A DNA stretch of 64,000 bases from Flavobacterium sp. W4I14. Lineage in GTDB: Bacteria > Bacteroidota > Bacteroidia > Sphingobacteriales > Sphingobacteriaceae. The notes below the pieces were generated by a model. It ran no database searches. It was not told the origin of the DNA and was given only the letters and a program-made list of their open reading frames with translations. The DNA lies in the NCBI GenBank assembly GCA_030817875.1, contig JAUSZU010000001.1:5394001-5458000 (forward strand). Direction: 5' to 3'. Position numbers and translations under genes: made by a program. This document shows, one piece after another, positions 61,748 to 64,000 of this stretch (position 1 is its first letter; the number at the start of each line of letters is the position of its first letter).

Positions 61748-62332
61748 ATGTACGCCTATATTGATGGTAAATTGACATTCAAAAACCCAGCATATGTTGT
61801 GGTTGAAGCCGGAGGTATAGGCTATCATATAAACATTTCTTTAAATACATACAGCGCTTTAGCTGATGCAGAAAAGTGTAAACTGTACACCTGGCTGCAT
61901 GTAAAAGAAGATGCACATACATTATACGGCTTCGCTGATGAAGGCGAACGCCGTTTATTTTTACACCTAATATCGGTATCGGGAATCGGACCAAATACTG
62001 GTAGAATGATTTTATCATCTATCACGCCAGTTGAAATCCAGACCGCAATCGTTAAAGCAGATTTACCTCTAATTCAAAGAATTAAGGGCTTAGGCGCTAA
62101 AACCGCACAACGCCTGGTTTTAGAGTTACAGGACAAACTAAAAAAAGAAGGGGCAGATTCATTAATTTTTATGCCTCAACACAATACTGTGAAAGATGAA
62201 GCGTTATCAGCATTGGTAATGCTCGGATTCGCCAAACAAACCGCCGAAAAAACTATTGACCAGATATTAAAAGTGACAGAGGGAACACTTTCGGTAGAGC
62301 AACTAATTAAACAAGCTTTAAAAACTTTATAG
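61748..62332 (+). CDS. ruvA: Holliday junction branch-migration protein RuvA
   Basis: A 194-residue RuvA. Domain I (MYAYIDGKLTFKNPAYVVVEAGGIGYHI) is the OB fold, domain II has the helix-hairpin-helix motifs VSGIGPNTGRMIL and IKGLGAKTAQRLVLEL, and domain III is the flexible C-terminal bundle that contacts RuvB (EALSALVMLGFAKQTAEKTI). It binds four-way junctions. The downstream start of sprA is 11 bases away, so the two are probably co-transcribed. Confidence 0.96.
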   Translation: MYAYIDGKLTFKNPAYVVVEAGGIGYHINISLNTYSALADAEKCKLYTWLHVKEDAHTLYGFADEGERRLFLHLISVSGIGPNTGRMILSSITPVEIQTAIVKADLPLIQRIKGLGAKTAQRLVLELQDKLKKEGADSLIFMPQHNTVKDEALSALVMLGFAKQTAEKTIDQILKVTEGTLSVEQLIKQALKTL

Positions 62333-62343
62333 ATCTACTGCCT

Positions 62344-64000
62344 TTGAAGAGAATATCTACATTTCTGTTTCTCATCCCTCTTTTCTTAATTGCTTCTCAA
62401 AACGCTTTCTCTCAAGTTGTTCCAAGCAAAACGGATACTATTACCCCAAAAAATAACTTTGGTTTACATGAAAAAGAACGTTTAGGACTTAGTCCGGCCG
62501 TTAATCCGTTTTATCCGGCACCTAGCAATTTAAAACGTGTTGTAGAATACGATGCGAAGAATAAACGTTATGTGGTAAAGGAATTAATTGGCGAAAAATT
62601 TGTTTTAAACACACAATACTTAACCATTGATGAATACCAGCGATTGGTTAACAGTGAGATAAAACGGGGTAACTGGCGCAGCATTTCAAATGCGGAAGTA
62701 AGTGATTACAGAAGCACAGGCATTATTCCACAGATCCAGGTCAACAGCAAAGCTTTCGAAAAATTATTTGGTGGAACAACCATTGATATTCAGCCCCGTG
62801 GAGAGGCAGAACTCACCTTTTTAGGTCGGGTAAATAAGAATGAAAACCCGCTTTTTAACGAAAGACAAAGGGTACAGACCAATTTCGATTTTAACCAAAG
62901 GATCCAGATGGATCTGGTTGGTAATATCGGAACCAAGCTAAAAATCAAAAGTAATTACAATACCGAGGCCCAATTTGATTTCGAAAATCAGATTAAGCTC
63001 GATTATACCGGCGGACCTGATGATATTATCCAAAAAATTGAGGCGGGTAACGTAAGCTTGCCTTTAAATACCTCTTTAATTACCGGAACCCAGGCACTTT
63101 TCGGTATTAAAACTCAATTAAAATTCGGGCGTTTAAATGTAACAAGTGTTTATACTCAGCAAAAATCTCAATCACGGGAAATTAAAATTACCAATGGAGC
63201 GCAACAAAATACCACCACGGTAAATATTGATAGCTACGAGGCCAATAAACACTATTTTTTATCACAATATTTTAGGAATAACTACAATAAAAACCTAGCC
63301 AACGCACCTATTATCACCTCTCCGATCCAGATTACTAAAATTGAAGTATGGATTACCAATAAGGCAGGTAATACCACCGACTCCAGAGATGTATTGGGCT
63401 TGATGGATTTGGGTGAAAATGTTCCTTTTAACAATAATTTAATTACCGGAGGAACTTCTGGTTTGCCGGCAGGAACTACCGCTACGGGTTTCCCGCAACA
63501 ATCAAACAACTTGATCTCGCAGTTAAATGCTTATCAGGGCGGTGCCATAAGACAGACAAATTCCAATGCAGTTCTTTCTTTCTTCCAGACAACACCTGCC
63601 AATAGCAGCAATACAGATAACTTTGCCAAACTGGTTTACGCCAGGAAATTAACGGAGCGGGAATTTACCTTTCAGCCACAGTTGGGTTATTTATCATTAA
63701 ACAACCCGTTAAATGCCGATGAGGTTTTAGCTGTTGCCTACCGTTATACCTATAACGGGGTAGAGTATCAGGTTGGTGAGTTTTCTACCGATGTTTCTTT
63801 TGATGCGGCAAATCCAAAAGTGCTTTACGCTAAATTATTAAAGAACGAAACCACCAAGATCCAATTGCCAACATGGGATCTGATGATGAAAAATATTTAC
63901 TCTATCGGAGGGTACCAGATCAGCAGTCAAAATTTTAAACTTGATATTTACCGCATTGATAACGAAACCGGTGTGGATAACCCGGTAATGACTGAAGGAC
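62344..64000 (+). CDS. sprA: Cell-surface protein SprA (type IX secretion translocon), 3' end outside window
   Basis: The open frame runs from TTG 62344 to the window end (552 codons). The signal KRISTFLFLIPLFLIASQNAFSQ is followed by a region typical of SprA: NPFYPAPSNLKRVVEYD, IDIQPRGEAELTFLGRVNKN, FDFNQRIQMDLVGNIGTKLKI and LDYTGGPDDIIQKIEAGNVSLP (read in parts). SprA is the very large outer-membrane barrel of the type IX system and is about 2,400 residues in this phylum, so three quarters lie outside. TTG is the only plausible start that keeps the signal peptide. Confidence 0.92.
   Translation, partial: MKRISTFLFLIPLFLIASQNAFSQVVPSKTDTITPKNNFGLHEKERLGLSPAVNPFYPAPSNLKRVVEYDAKNKRYVVKELIGEKFVLNTQYLTIDEYQRLVNSEIKRGNWRSISNAEVSDYRSTGIIPQIQVNSKAFEKLFGGTTIDIQPRGEAELTFLGRVNKNENPLFNERQRVQTNFDFNQRIQMDLVGNIGTKLKIKSNYNTEAQFDFENQIKLDYTGGPDDIIQKIEAGNVSLPLNTSLITGTQALFGIKTQLKFGRLNVTSVYTQQKSQSREIKITNGAQQNTTTVNIDSYEANKHYFLSQYFRNNYNKNLANAPIITSPIQITKIEVWITNKAGNTTDSRDVLGLMDLGENVPFNNNLITGGTSGLPAGTTATGFPQQSNNLISQLNAYQGGAIRQTNSNAVLSFFQTTPANSSNTDNFAKLVYARKLTEREFTFQPQLGYLSLNNPLNADEVLAVAYRYTYNGVEYQVGEFSTDVSFDAANPKVLYAKLLKNETTKIQLPTWDLMMKNIYSIGGYQISSQNFKLDIYRIDNETGVDNPVMTEG

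Overview
The window is chromosomal DNA of a Bacteroidetes bacterium, most likely a Pedobacter-type member of the Sphingobacteriaceae. The evidence is the 16S sequence with a GGAATACCTCC 3' end, many TAnnTTTG-type promoter boxes typical of the phylum, starts without Shine-Dalgarno sequences, and lineage markers such as SprA (type IX secretion), a DUF4292 lipoprotein, a RemB/Wzi-like outer-membrane protein and the ISAon1 transposase family. All functional calls come from reading motifs. No database search was run.

Positions 1-16595 hold the end of a large surface-polysaccharide (O-antigen/capsule/EPS) cluster, all on the + strand and tightly packed. It contains a Wzx flippase (cut by the window edge), two hexapeptide acyltransferases, a nucleotide-sugar epimerase, four GT2 glycosyltransferases, a Wzy-like polymerase, UDP-glucose dehydrogenase and UDP-xylose synthase. 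It ends with an initiation module: a WbpV-like reductase/epimerase, a WbpL/WecA-like phospho-sugar transferase, a NeuD/PglD-like acetyltransferase and a WbpM/CapD-like dehydratase. A Wzi/RemB-like outer-membrane protein closes it. A five-Asp-box (sialidase-fold) protein and a TIG-domain lipoprotein follow, then a decayed ISAon1-like transposase and about 0.8 kb of gene-free AT-rich DNA.

Positions 20623-29342 are housekeeping: dxs (-), scpA, glyA, glmS (+), a beta-helix-like lipoprotein and a comF-like phosphoribosyltransferase (-). Positions 29343-36162 are a complete rRNA operon: three tandem promoters, 16S, tRNA-Ile(GAT), tRNA-Ala(TGC), 23S and two identical 5S genes, each with its own terminator. 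Just downstream, 36200-37010 is an array of degenerate hairpin repeats with no gene in it, the most unusual structure in the window.

Positions 37250-46504 carry, on the - strand, rlmN, an RluF-type pseudouridine synthase, an NADPH-dependent FMN reductase, a DinB-like protein and a WYL regulator. A hybrid histidine kinase (+) then meets an NtrC-type response regulator (-) with no base between their stop codons. Upstream of the regulator lie three tandem, nearly identical small secreted proteins. Positions 46861-64000 (all +) hold tRNA-Thr, an amidohydrolase, a nitronate-monooxygenase-like enzyme, a frameshifted acylphosphatase, a second flippase, dut, a TPR protein, a DUF4292 lipoprotein, an EnvC-like protein with lost zinc ligands, two tandem tatA genes, gatA, a LysM lytic transglycosylase, a malic enzyme-phosphotransacetylase fusion, ruvA and the first 552 codons of sprA.

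No CRISPR array, prophage or intact mobile element was seen. The best candidates for something undescribed are the hairpin-repeat array, the tandem secreted-protein triplet beside a two-component system, and the set of promoter boxes that directly abut start codons.
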